Origin: Alkalihalobacillus sp. TS-13
GTDB lineage: Bacteria; Bacillota; Bacilli; Bacillales; Fictibacillaceae
DNA length: 64,000 bases
Direction: 5' to 3'
NCBI RefSeq assembly: GCF_019720915.1
Contig: NZ_JAHKSI010000001.1
Span: 558,001-622,000 of the forward strand
Part shown: in pieces, positions 27,309-35,714 of the stretch
Numbering within the stretch: the stretch's first letter is position 1
How the letters are laid out: each line of letters opens with the position of its first letter
Notes under the pieces: model-generated
Database searches by the model: none
What the model was told of the DNA's origin: nothing
The model's input: only the letters and a program-made list of their open reading frames with translations
Position numbers and translations under genes: made by a program

Positions 27309-28304
27309 TCAATCGTTCAACTTGTCATTTAAATTCAAGGGTGATATTCCTGTAATTATTCTTGATCGGTACTCGGTAATGGAATGCTCCAATCCTTCCT
27401 TCAATTCTACTTTTGGAATCCAATCCAGTAATGCGGTAGCTTTGGAAATATCGGGACAGCGAACTTTAGGATCATCATCTTGAGGCTCCAGAAAAACAAT
27501 ATCACTTGATGTACGGGTCATTTTTTTGATAAGCTTTGCAACTTCAAGGATGGTGTATTCTTTTGGATGGCCGATATTGAAAACTTCTCCATCTGATTTG
27601 TCAGATTCCACCATTTTTTTGAAGGCAGCAATCGTATCGTCAATATAACAAAATGTACGGGTCTGCATTCCTGTACCATATATCGATAAATTTTCTCCTC
27701 TTAAAGCCTGGTTGATGAAGTTCGGGATGACACGCCCATCTCCTTGCCAAAGTCCAGAGGAGTAGGTGTTGAAAATCCTTGCAACGGTTACTTTTGTAGC
27801 GTATAAGTTATGGAATAGGTAGCAATATACTTCTCCAAGGCGTTTCGACTCATCATAACAAGCCCGTGGACCCCAAAGGTTGACGTTTCCTTTATATGTT
27901 TCTATTTGAGGATGGATCTCAGGGTCACCATATATTTCACTTGTACTGGAATAAAGCATCTTAGCCTCGTTCCTTCTGGTTAATTCAAGCATGTTTTTCG
28001 TTCCGATTGTATTGACTTCTATCGTATTAAAGGGTGATGCTTGATACCACTTTGGAGAGGCTGGTGAAGCAAGATGATAAACTTCATCGACACGATCCAA
28101 TTGCTTGTTTTGGAGGATAGATCCGTGACATACATCAGTTTCGATAAATCGGAACCAAGGATGTGAATCCAACTTTTTCAGATTGCTTTTCCTACCAGTC
28201 GATAGATTATCGATCCCGATTACTTCATAGCCATCATTAAGTAAATGTGTCGCTAGGTTGGAGCCTAAGAAGCCAGCAACCCCCGTTATAACCGCTCTTC
28301 TCAT
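27309..28304 (-). CDS. uxs: UDP-glucuronate decarboxylase (UDP-xylose synthase)
   Basis: Converts UDP-glucuronate to UDP-xylose. The 331-residue SDR has TGVAGFLGSN for NAD and the UXS signatures VYHLASPASPKWYQ, STSEIYGDPEIHPQ, GNVNLWGPRACYDESKR (catalytic Tyr/Lys), RIFNTYSS, DGRVIPNFINQALRG and GTGMQTRTF. ATG 28304 follows AGGAGA. UDP-glucuronate can come from the UDP-glucose dehydrogenase at 49-50 kb. It is upstream of and 9 nt from the GT90 gene, on a strand opposite to the neighbouring operons, so the two form a small xylose unit. Confidence 0.9.
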   Translation of the reverse strand: MRRAVITGVAGFLGSNLATHLLNDGYEVIGIDNLSTGRKSNLKKLDSHPWFRFIETDVCHGSILQNKQLDRVDEVYHLASPASPKWYQASPFNTIEVNTIGTKNMLELTRRNEAKMLYSSTSEIYGDPEIHPQIETYKGNVNLWGPRACYDESKRLGEVYCYLFHNLYATKVTVARIFNTYSSGLWQGDGRVIPNFINQALRGENLSIYGTGMQTRTFCYIDDTIAAFKKMVESDKSDGEVFNIGHPKEYTILEVAKLIKKMTRTSSDIVFLEPQDDDPKVRCPDISKATALLDWIPKVELKEGLEHSITEYRSRIITGISPLNLNDKLND

Positions 28305-28486
28305 TGTTATCTCCTTTTATCATGTTTTTCTTGAGTACCTCTAATGTTTGTTGCACGGAATCATCTATATGCTAATAATCTATTTTTGAAGGTATAGTCT
28401 AATTATTTTTATGTTTGGGCGATGCCAAGTGTGAAAGGAAGATTATTTGAAGAGATTATGGAACTCTAAGAAAAGTTGGTGAGAGG

Positions 28487-30214
28487 ATGATCCTTGTTAC
28501 AGGGGGAGCTGGCTATATTGGAAGTCATGTAGTGAAGGGGCTCCTAGAGGAAAATTTCGAAGTTGTCGTGCTCGATGATCTTAGTGCAGGACACAAGGAA
28601 GCTGTTGATGGACGTTCCTATTTCATAAAAGGGGATGTAAAGAAGCCCAATGTCCTTAAAGGGATATTTGAACTTTTTCCAATAAAAGCAGTCATGCATT
28701 TTGCCGCTAATTGCTATGTAGGAGAGTCTGTCACTCATCCAAGAAAGTACTATGATAATAACGTTATAACCGTAATCAACCTTTTGAATTGTATGCTTGA
28801 TGGAGGCGTGAAAAAAATCATTTTTTCTTCTTCTTGCGCTGTTTACGGTGTTCCTGAAGAGACAGAAATCGATGAGGGAACTGAAACAAATCCCATTTCA
28901 CCATATGGACGCACTAAACTGATAGCTGAAAAGATGATCCAGGACTATGAACTTGCATATGGAATGGAGTATGTCAATTTGAGATATTTTAATGTCGCTG
29001 GGGCAGATCCTTCTGGAGCACTAGGAGAAGACCATCGTCCAGAGACCCATATTATACCAAATGTCCTTGCACACTTAGCAGGGAAAAAAGATCGCCTGAC
29101 TGTATTTGGACAAAATCATGAAACACCTGACGGGACTTGTGTCAGGGATTACATCCATGTATCTGATTTAGCTAAAGGGCATATATTGGCGTTGAAACAT
29201 TTACTTGATGATGATGTAAAAAATAAGACTTACAATCTTGGGAACGGTGATGGTTATTCTGTCAAAGAACTTATCAGTACATGCGAGAGATTGACAGGAA
29301 AGAAAGCAAAGGTTGTTTATGTATCCCGCAGGAAAGGTGATCCACCTAGACTTATAGCGAACAGTGAAAAGGTTTCTAGAGAACTAGGTTGGAAGGCGGA
29401 TTTCAGCCTGGAAGATATGGTCCATACTGCTTGGAAATGGTTTGTGAAGAATCCTGTTGGATATGTTTCGGATCACCGGAAAGGGGAAGTGAATATGGTT
29501 TCTGTCATAACTTGTACGATGAGAGATTCATGTCTTGAAAATGTATTCAATAATTACGCCCGGCAGAAGTGGGATGATAAGGAGCTTATCATTGTTTTGA
29601 CAAAGGCAGAAATGGATTTGGAAAGATGGGAGACGGAGGCAAAAAAACATAAAAACGTTTCCGTTTTCCGAGTGGAAGATGGCTCTTCACTAGGGAAGTG
29701 TTTAAACTTTGCAGTGGAGCAGACGAATTATGAAATCATCGCAAACTTTGAAGATGATGATTATTATGCACCAGAGTATCTGACTGAATCCGTATCTACT
29801 TTGGAGAAAACGAACGCTGACGTCATCGGAAAAACGACTGTTTTTTTGTTCATGCCTGAGCGTAAGGTTTTGACAATATTCAATTCGAATAATGAACACC
29901 AATACGTCAATGACCAAACCCGTTTTGGAAAACAATATTTACAAGGTGGAACACTTGTCATGAAACGTCATATTTTTGAAAAAGTTACATTCCGGAATCA
30001 AATCAAGGAGCTTGACAGGCTTTTCTGTCAGGACTGTGTTGATAAAGGATTTAAAGTATACTCAGCAGGAATGGAAGATTTCGTTTATATACGAAATGAT
30101 TCTGGCAGCGGCCATACTTGGAAGGTTTCGAATGATATCATCCTCAATGCTTGTGAAGTAGTGGCTCACACGGATGATTTCGAGCCTTATATTATCAAAA
30201 GGCAGGGAGGATAG
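28487..30214 (+). CDS. galE: UDP-glucose 4-epimerase fused to a GT-A glycosyltransferase
   Basis: A 575-residue fusion. Residues 1-325 are a classical GalE: TGGAGYIGSH for NAD, SSSCAVYG, catalytic Y140GRTK144, and NVAGADPSG with GEDHRPETHIIP. Residues 337-575 form a GT2-like domain (VSVITCTMRDSCLENVF, NFEDDDYYAPEYL with DDD at 423-425, and GGTLVMKRHIFEKV). Inside the junction AAGGGGAAG at 29481 precedes ATG 29495 (residue 337), so the transferase may also be made alone, and the fusion may be recent. The C-terminal domain is paralogous to the next gene. The epimerase would supply UDP-Gal directly. Confidence 0.9.
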   Translation: MILVTGGAGYIGSHVVKGLLEENFEVVVLDDLSAGHKEAVDGRSYFIKGDVKKPNVLKGIFELFPIKAVMHFAANCYVGESVTHPRKYYDNNVITVINLLNCMLDGGVKKIIFSSSCAVYGVPEETEIDEGTETNPISPYGRTKLIAEKMIQDYELAYGMEYVNLRYFNVAGADPSGALGEDHRPETHIIPNVLAHLAGKKDRLTVFGQNHETPDGTCVRDYIHVSDLAKGHILALKHLLDDDVKNKTYNLGNGDGYSVKELISTCERLTGKKAKVVYVSRRKGDPPRLIANSEKVSRELGWKADFSLEDMVHTAWKWFVKNPVGYVSDHRKGEVNMVSVITCTMRDSCLENVFNNYARQKWDDKELIIVLTKAEMDLERWETEAKKHKNVSVFRVEDGSSLGKCLNFAVEQTNYEIIANFEDDDYYAPEYLTESVSTLEKTNADVIGKTTVFLFMPERKVLTIFNSNNEHQYVNDQTRFGKQYLQGGTLVMKRHIFEKVTFRNQIKELDRLFCQDCVDKGFKVYSAGMEDFVYIRNDSGSGHTWKVSNDIILNACEVVAHTDDFEPYIIKRQGG

Positions 30215-30218
30215 TGCG

Positions 30219-30932
30219 TTGATCAGCGTTATTACATGCACCAATAAAGAGTATACTCTCCCGAACATTCTTGAAAACTACAAAAGACAATCTTGGAAAG
30301 ACAAAGAACTGATCATCATTTTGAATAAGGATTCAATGAGTCTTTTGGAGTGGAAAAGAAAAGTGCAAGATGATCCGGCAATCAAAGTTTTACAATTAAG
30401 CGGAGACACCACCCTCGGTGAATGTCTGAATCGAGCAGTAAAGGAAGCAAACTATGAATATATTGCAAAGTTCGATGATGATGATTATTACACGGAAGAT
30501 TATTTGATTCATAGTATGGAAACTTTGGTACAATCCAAAGCGCGTGTTATAGGGAAAACAACCATTTATATGTACTTTGAAGATGACCGCATTTTATATT
30601 CTTTCAATCCTTATAAGTTTGCTGGAGAGGCAGATCAAGATAGTGAAAATCGATATAACCGGAAAGTATTGATGGGAGGGACACTCTTATTTGAAAAAAG
30701 CGTGATCGATTCAGTCCCTTTTCAGGCATGTAATACAGGTGAAGACGCAAAGCTTTGCGAAGAATGTATTGAACAGGGGATCCCCATCTATTCCGGTACC
30801 AAAGATCATTATGTCTACATTCGAAGTGCTGTAGACGTCCATACTTGGAAAATCAAAAATCAAAAACTAAAACGGTTCTGCACACCGATCATTGAAACAG
30901 GTGATTTTCGTTCCTATATCAAGAGCCTATAA
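30219..30932 (+). CDS. GT2-like glycosyltransferase, paralogue of the GalE-fused domain
   Basis: A 237-residue single-domain transferase that aligns end to end with residues 338-575 of the upstream fusion: VITCTNKEYTLPNIL, ELIIILNKDSM, FDDDDYYTEDYL, GGTLLFEKSVID and the C-terminal VYIRS/HTWK. The DDDD cluster is the likely metal site. TTG 30219, 9 nt after GGGAGG, starts at the same place as the paralogue. Separated by 4 nt from the fusion stop; a tandem duplication within one operon. Confidence 0.83.
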   Translation: MISVITCTNKEYTLPNILENYKRQSWKDKELIIILNKDSMSLLEWKRKVQDDPAIKVLQLSGDTTLGECLNRAVKEANYEYIAKFDDDDYYTEDYLIHSMETLVQSKARVIGKTTIYMYFEDDRILYSFNPYKFAGEADQDSENRYNRKVLMGGTLLFEKSVIDSVPFQACNTGEDAKLCEECIEQGIPIYSGTKDHYVYIRSAVDVHTWKIKNQKLKRFCTPIIETGDFRSYIKSL

Positions 30933-30947
30933 AACGATAGTAAAGGA

Positions 30948-30981
30948 AAAAACCTGATTTGAGCACCAAATCAGGTTTTTC
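30948..30981. terminator. Bidirectional terminator
   Basis: AAAAACCTGATTT and AAATCAGGTTTTT form a perfect stem between converging genes. Confidence 0.85.
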
Positions 30982-30998
30982 AGTTCAAGGAATATGAG

Positions 30999-31268
30999 TT
31001 AGCTTAAGACGCGGATCGCATCAATTTTACGGCAATCTACGATGAATGGATAGTCATCATCTAAGAAAGTCACACAACATGATTTTTTATCAAAGCATGC
31101 GAAAATCAATCCTGCAAATTCTTCCCCATCAATGATCAAGTCGACTTCATCTCCGGAACGTAACTTTCTTAATTCATCACAGACACAGCCGTCGCACTTG
31201 TCGTCTCTTCGATCGTCTCTTCGATCGTCTCTTTTGTCACATCCGCAACCTTTATCGAATAAACTCAT
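30999..31268 (-). CDS. Small Cys/Asp-rich protein, possible spore-surface protein
   Basis: An 89-residue protein. The N-terminus MSLFDKGCGCDKR leads to a charged DRRDDRRDDK repeat (encoded by near-identical 12-bp units), then CDGCVCDELRKL. From residue 39 (GDEVDLIIDGEEFAGLIFA, CCVTFLD, KIDAIRVLS) it looks like a small SH3- or Sm-like beta barrel. Six of its cysteines are in CxC or CxxC pairs. I do not recognise the family; Cys-rich small proteins in Bacillus are often spore coat or crust components, and the genomic place is that of the B. subtilis cot genes. Start ATG 31268 follows AGGAGG. Confidence 0.65.
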   Translation of the reverse strand: MSLFDKGCGCDKRDDRRDDRRDDKCDGCVCDELRKLRSGDEVDLIIDGEEFAGLIFACFDKKSCCVTFLDDDYPFIVDCRKIDAIRVLS

Positions 31269-31523
31269 TTCTTTTCCTCCTTTTAAAAAAAATGTGTATG
31301 CACCCCAAAATGCATATTAGAAAGGGTTACTATACTATATTGCAATTGATGTCCTTTTGAATGGGTCAAGACCTACTCTTGACAAAAATGGTTGTTAGCC
31401 TTGTCCGCACTCAACCATTTTATTCACTTAATACATGGCTGTCCATGCAACTTGTCCTCTTGCTTCATATACATAAAGAAGCATCGTCTATGATGCTAAT
31501 CAATAGACAGAAGGAGTGTAAAT

Positions 31524-31733
31524 ATGGCTAGTACAAAATTGGTTTATCTGCGTCGACTCTTAGGAAGAACAGTAACTGAAGTAGCTGTCGAAGATTCCGA
31601 TTCAGACTTGATTTTGACAAATGTGGTCCTAATAGAAGTTGGTAGGGACTGGTGTTTGTTCAATCAAGGTGGATCTGGCGGATTAGGAAATATCTGGATT
31701 CCAACTAGGAATATCGTCGCGGTCATTATCTAA
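31524..31733 (+). CDS. Small DUF2642-like SH3-barrel protein
   Basis: A 69-residue protein: LRRLLGRTVTEVAVEDSD, LTNVVLIEVGRDWCLF, a GGSGGLG turn and WIPTRNIVAVII. The layout (xLxGxxVxV, then G-rich turn and IPxxxIVxV) recalls DUF2642/YuzF-type small proteins of sporeformers. ATG 31524 has AAGGAG at 6 nt. It is bracketed by its own terminator. Function unknown; together with the 89-residue protein it looks like a pair of small barrel proteins inside the glycan island. Confidence 0.65.
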   Translation: MASTKLVYLRRLLGRTVTEVAVEDSDSDLILTNVVLIEVGRDWCLFNQGGSGGLGNIWIPTRNIVAVII

Positions 31734-31740
31734 CAGCCAA

Positions 31741-31782
31741 GTTTTGAGGTTGTCTCTTTTCGAGTCAACCTCAACTTTCATA
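31741..31782 (+). terminator. Terminator after the 69-residue protein gene
   Basis: TTGAGGTTG and CAACCTCAA form a nine-pair stem, followed by CTTTC. The T-run is poor. Confidence 0.5.
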
Positions 31783-31799
31783 AAATTCAGGGTGATTAC

Positions 31800-32726
31800 A
31801 TGAAATTGAACGTTTTATTCATTACTAGATATATGGGGTCTTTTATTGAAAAAAGTACTTATTATTTAGGGGAAGAGCTGAAAAAACATTGTAATTTGAC
31901 ATATTGGTATGAAGATGGGAACTTACCGGATATCATTGCACAGCTTCCCCGACGTCCAGACTTTATTTTGTTCAATGACCAGAAACCTGATTATTGTCCT
32001 TGGATCAGGAACATAGATAAAGTTACGATTCCAAAAGGTGCACTTGTTCATGATTTGCATTACCGGATTGGACGAAGAAAAAAACTGTATCAGAAGAATC
32101 AGATTGAACACTTATTCGTTCAATATCGGGATGCGTTCTTGAAATGGTATCCTGAATACAAAAAGCAAATAATCTGGCTCCCTCATCATGTTCCAGGTTA
32201 TATTTTCAAGGATATGAATTTAAACAGAGACATCAATCTTTTGATGGCAGGAAGTCTCATTGAACATCTTTATCCGCTAAGGGTCAAAATGTATAACGAA
32301 CTTTCCAAGAGGTATGATTTTACGTATATTCAACATCCTGGTTATCGGAACATCCACTCACAGTCCAAGTTTATTACAGGTGAAAGTTATGCCAGCTTAT
32401 TAAATCGATCCAGAATCTTTCTCACCTGTGATTCAATCTATAAATTTCCTGTCCTGAAATATTTCGAAGCAGCAGGTTGTGGTTCTTTACTTCTTGCTTC
32501 AGGTTCTAAAGAGCTACAGGACTTGGGGTTCATCGATGGGGAAACTTTTGTAGAAGTGAACGAGCACAACTTCCATCAAAAAGTGGAATACTTTCTGAAA
32601 AATGAACATGAACGACGTCAAATCACTGCAAATGCAATCAAATTAATCAGGGAGAAACATACGACAGAAATCCGCGTAAAGCAATTACTTGCCCACATCG
32701 AGCGGATCATAAAGAAAGGAGGATGA
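31800..32726 (+). CDS. CgeB-like glycosyltransferase
   Basis: GT-B transferase (308 aa) related to the spore maturation protein CgeB. N-terminal half LNVLFITRYMGSFIEK and DFILFNDQKPDYCPW; C-terminal half INLLMAGSLIEHLYPLR, YASLLNRSRIFLTCDS and KYFEAAGCGSLLLASGS, the donor-binding region of DUF3880/Glyco_trans_1_2 proteins. B. subtilis CgeB decorates the spore crust; the same is likely here. It overlaps the next GT2 gene by ATGA. Confidence 0.85.
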   Translation: MKLNVLFITRYMGSFIEKSTYYLGEELKKHCNLTYWYEDGNLPDIIAQLPRRPDFILFNDQKPDYCPWIRNIDKVTIPKGALVHDLHYRIGRRKKLYQKNQIEHLFVQYRDAFLKWYPEYKKQIIWLPHHVPGYIFKDMNLNRDINLLMAGSLIEHLYPLRVKMYNELSKRYDFTYIQHPGYRNIHSQSKFITGESYASLLNRSRIFLTCDSIYKFPVLKYFEAAGCGSLLLASGSKELQDLGFIDGETFVEVNEHNFHQKVEYFLKNEHERRQITANAIKLIREKHTTEIRVKQLLAHIERIIKKGG

Positions 32727-33472
32727 GACAAATTATAACGAAAGTATCGATCATCATACCGTTTTTTAATTGCCAGTACGTTGATAGGGCTATAGAGAGT
32801 GCCTTGAAACAAACCTATAAAAATTGTGAAATAATATTAGTCGACGATGGATCTAAGCAACATATCGACCTGATCGAACCTTACAAACGGAAAATCACTT
32901 ATATCCGAAAACAAAATGGGGGGACAGCCAGTGCGTTAAACAAAGGTATCCTTAATGCGACAGGAGATTATTTTTCATGGTTGAGTTCTGATGACCTCTA
33001 TCACCCTGAAAAAATCGAACGGCAGTTGCAATTCATGTTAAGCAACAATGCTGCAATTTCTTATGGAAACTATTATTTGATCAATGAGAGGGACAGAATA
33101 AAAAGTGAACCAGTTGGAGTCGGGTTGCCTGATAATTGGTTTTTCGTAAGAGCTATGAGGTCTGGCTGTATCATTAATGGGTGTACCGTTATGACGAAGA
33201 TGGATGTAATTAAAGGAGCAGGAATGTTCGATGAAACTTTACCATACACTCACGATTATGATTTGTGGTTACGTTTAATCCCATCTTATCAATTTTATTA
33301 TTTTCCGGAGCCTCTCGTACATTACCGTGTTCATGGCAACATGGGCTCAATTAAGCATAAAGAAGTGATACGAAACGAAATCCATGTGGTGAAAAGGAAA
33401 CATCGTGACCCGATCAGCAGGCTAGTCAATTCGATGAAACAAGAACGAAGAAGACGAAATTATTTAAGATAG
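32723..33472 (+). CDS. GT2 glycosyltransferase
   Basis: GT-A family 2 enzyme of 249 residues. VSIIIPFFNCQYVDRAIESA, VDDGS and SWLSSDDLYHPEKI (SDD as DxD) are seen, and the C-terminus has YTHDYDLWLRL and YRVHGNMGS. Nearly the same sequence elements occur in the GT2 gene at 39.5 kb, so the two are paralogues. It is translationally coupled to the CgeB-like gene. Confidence 0.87.
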   Translation: MRQIITKVSIIIPFFNCQYVDRAIESALKQTYKNCEIILVDDGSKQHIDLIEPYKRKITYIRKQNGGTASALNKGILNATGDYFSWLSSDDLYHPEKIERQLQFMLSNNAAISYGNYYLINERDRIKSEPVGVGLPDNWFFVRAMRSGCIINGCTVMTKMDVIKGAGMFDETLPYTHDYDLWLRLIPSYQFYYFPEPLVHYRVHGNMGSIKHKEVIRNEIHVVKRKHRDPISRLVNSMKQERRRRNYLR

Positions 33473-33488
33473 ATCCTTGTTTAAAACC

Positions 33489-33531
33489 AAAGGAGCTGAC
33501 CAAATACACTCATGGGTCAGCTCCTTTTTCT
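33489..33531. terminator. Bidirectional terminator between converging genes
   Basis: AGGAGCTGACC and GGGTCAGCTCCT pair around AAATACACTCAT, followed by TTTTTC. Confidence 0.85.
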
Positions 33532-33551
33532 AATGTTGCACCAAGTACAGT

Positions 33552-34619
33552 TCATTTTCTTAGGCTGTTGTACATCTTCATAAACTCAGTCGCGTACTTA
33601 TTCAGTGAAAACCTACTCTTTATATTCACACGTGCATTTCTTATCAGTTTGACCCTAAGTGTTTCATTCGTAAGCAACTGCTCTGCTTTATTGACTGCGT
33701 CAGCGAGTTGACCATTTTTCATATATATCCCTGTCTTGGCATCCTGCACGATGCTCTTCACTCCGTCAGAATCGGTTGTCAATACCGGACATCCGCAACT
33801 CATCGCTTCTACGAGTGTGTATCCAAATCCCTCTACTTTGGAAGTGGAACATACTATTCCACCAGAATCCGCAATTTTAGAATAATAGTCTGCCATCACA
33901 TCATTCCTGATATTTTTGAATATAGTCAGGTGATTCTTCAGGTTAGGGTCTTCTATCCTCTTCAAAAAGAGTTGATATTGTGATCTTTCATATAATGTGT
34001 CATCAATGAACATCCAGAGTTTGATCATATGCTTTTTTTGAATCAGTCTTCTCCCAATTTCAAGATAGGTCTGCCAATTTTTATTTTTTTCGATTCTTCC
34101 AACCCATCCTATTATCGGTAATGGGGACTTTTGAAAGGATTTATGTGTAAACGCATTGCTATCAAAGCAATTATGGAAGGAAAAGCGTGGCAACTTTGGC
34201 AGATAAGTCTGTGCGAGCTTGACCAGATGGTGTGTTTTTGGGAGCAGAATCGCATCAGCATAGCGGTTTATATGTCTGCCATTTTGAACAAAAAAGCGTT
34301 GTGCTGTCCTATGGTTGCCAAGTCCCTGCACTTCAAAGATCAAAATACCTTCGAATCCACTCCTTTTGATTGGTTCAAGCATTTTGTCATCCGAACATAC
34401 GACGATCAAGTCATATTTTTCCCGTTTGATAAGATTTGAAATTTCGACCGGGTTATTCATTACAAATGTACGGATCCCTTCAAGATTCTGATGTCCTGTT
34501 CCTTGCATTTTGTATAAGAAGTGACATTCAACTCCAGCTTGAGTAAGGGCTGCATTTCTATGGCGATTCAACGTTTCGACACCTCCGCTGGAGATGTAAT
34601 AGATGAACAAAACTTTCAT
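33552..34619 (-). CDS. GT4 glycosyltransferase
   Basis: GT-B family 4 transferase (355 aa). The N-terminal segment MKVLFIYYISSGGVETLNRH is typical; the C-terminal donor domain has IIGWVGRIEKNKNW, SKVEGFGYTLVEAMSCGCPVL (the EX7E region with E in VEGFGYTLVE) and TDSDGVKSIV. Sugar donor unknown. It is transcribed divergently from the sulfotransferase, with a shared upstream region of about 200 bp. Confidence 0.87.
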   Translation of the reverse strand: MKVLFIYYISSGGVETLNRHRNAALTQAGVECHFLYKMQGTGHQNLEGIRTFVMNNPVEISNLIKREKYDLIVVCSDDKMLEPIKRSGFEGILIFEVQGLGNHRTAQRFFVQNGRHINRYADAILLPKTHHLVKLAQTYLPKLPRFSFHNCFDSNAFTHKSFQKSPLPIIGWVGRIEKNKNWQTYLEIGRRLIQKKHMIKLWMFIDDTLYERSQYQLFLKRIEDPNLKNHLTIFKNIRNDVMADYYSKIADSGGIVCSTSKVEGFGYTLVEAMSCGCPVLTTDSDGVKSIVQDAKTGIYMKNGQLADAVNKAEQLLTNETLRVKLIRNARVNIKSRFSLNKYATEFMKMYNSLRK

Positions 34620-34818
34620 GTATTTAATCCTCTTTCTGACAATTTTAAGAATTATTAGTTAGTATACGCTTCATCAAAGAGAATTGTTTGTACATATGAA
34701 TATGATGATTGGGGCTAAAAAAGTTCAAAAGATGAGGAAAGTTGTCCAATCATCAGTCCAGGATTATTCATATGATGTAAAGGACTTTACTTCATCACCA
34801 GAAAGAGAGGAGATTCAT

Positions 34819-35598
34819 TTGAAAGCACATGATAATCAAGGTTTGCCGCCCTTTTTGTTGAATTCGATTCCAAAAAGCGGCACCCATTTATTAAAACAAT
34901 TGCTTCTTGGCATTCCGGGCATGAAACATGATCCGAACAAAGGGATGTTCGGGCATATGCATTACCAGACGGAAGCCAAGCTTGATGCGATGGACAACCT
35001 TACAAACCACGAATTCGTGAATGGGCATCTTTACTATACTTCAGAATGGGAGACATTTTTCAATAAAAGGAACATGAAACAGATTTTTGTTTATCGTGAT
35101 CCCAGAGATGTTGTCGTTTCTTATGCCTATTTCATTCCCACGCTGAAAATCCACCCCCTATATGATACTTTCACACAAGAAAATTTCACCCATCGAGATC
35201 GAATTAAATTCCTGATACAAGGTGGACATCCAACAGAAAAGAAATGGGGTTATCAACATGATGTGGCTGAATGGTTCAAAAGCTTTTCTGCATGGATGTC
35301 GAAACCGGAAGTTTTTTCAGTACGATTCGAAGACTTGACTTCATCGGATAAAAGCAGAATTCAAGCTGTCCATAGAATTGTGAAATTCTTGTGGGGTGAA
35401 AATCCTGTCCCCTCTACAAGACCTTTAATAGTTTGGAAAATGATTCAAAACATCAATCCTCAAACTTCGCCTACTTTCCGTAAGGGTAAAATCGGCGGCT
35501 GGAGAAATGAGTTTGATGATGAACTAAAAGCTTTATTCAAACAAAAGGCTGGTCAATTACTGGTGGACCTCGATTATGAAAAAGATGAGAACTGGTAA
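34819..35598 (+). CDS. PAPS-dependent sulfotransferase
   Basis: Transfers sulfate from 3'-phosphoadenylyl sulfate (PAPS) to a hydroxyl, here probably of a glycan. Counting from TTG 34819 (259 aa), the 5'-phosphosulfate loop is PKSGTHLL (18-25), the 3'-phosphate motif is VYRDPRDVVVSY (91-102), and the late RKGKIGGWRNEF binding loop is present: all three cofactor elements of the Sulfotransfer_1 fold are intact. TTG 34819 has GAGAGGAG at 6 nt. The frame stays open to TTG 34684 or ATG 34696, which would add about 45 unconserved residues. It stands directly ahead of the unit that encodes ATP sulfurylase and APS kinase. Confidence 0.9.
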   Translation: MKAHDNQGLPPFLLNSIPKSGTHLLKQLLLGIPGMKHDPNKGMFGHMHYQTEAKLDAMDNLTNHEFVNGHLYYTSEWETFFNKRNMKQIFVYRDPRDVVVSYAYFIPTLKIHPLYDTFTQENFTHRDRIKFLIQGGHPTEKKWGYQHDVAEWFKSFSAWMSKPEVFSVRFEDLTSSDKSRIQAVHRIVKFLWGENPVPSTRPLIVWKMIQNINPQTSPTFRKGKIGGWRNEFDDELKALFKQKAGQLLVDLDYEKDENW

Positions 35599-35714
35599 AA
35601 CGGTAGATTAAGCCTAATTTCATTTTTTTCGACTTATATAGGGGCATGTCTATGCTCGTCTTTTCATCGTGTCATAGGTTATTAAGTAAGAAAGCAGAAG
35701 GAAAGGAGTTTTGT

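Noticed and set aside
34684-34818. N-terminal extension of the sulfotransferase
   Set aside because: The extension has no conserved features and the TTG at 34819 has the best ribosome site; kept as an alternative only.
35599-35714. Possible SigK -10 element CATAGGTTA upstream of the WecB-like gene, and CATAAGATA upstream of the coiled-coil gene
   Set aside because: Each matches CATANNNTA, but no AC-type -35 is present at the right distance; such short matches are expected by chance.
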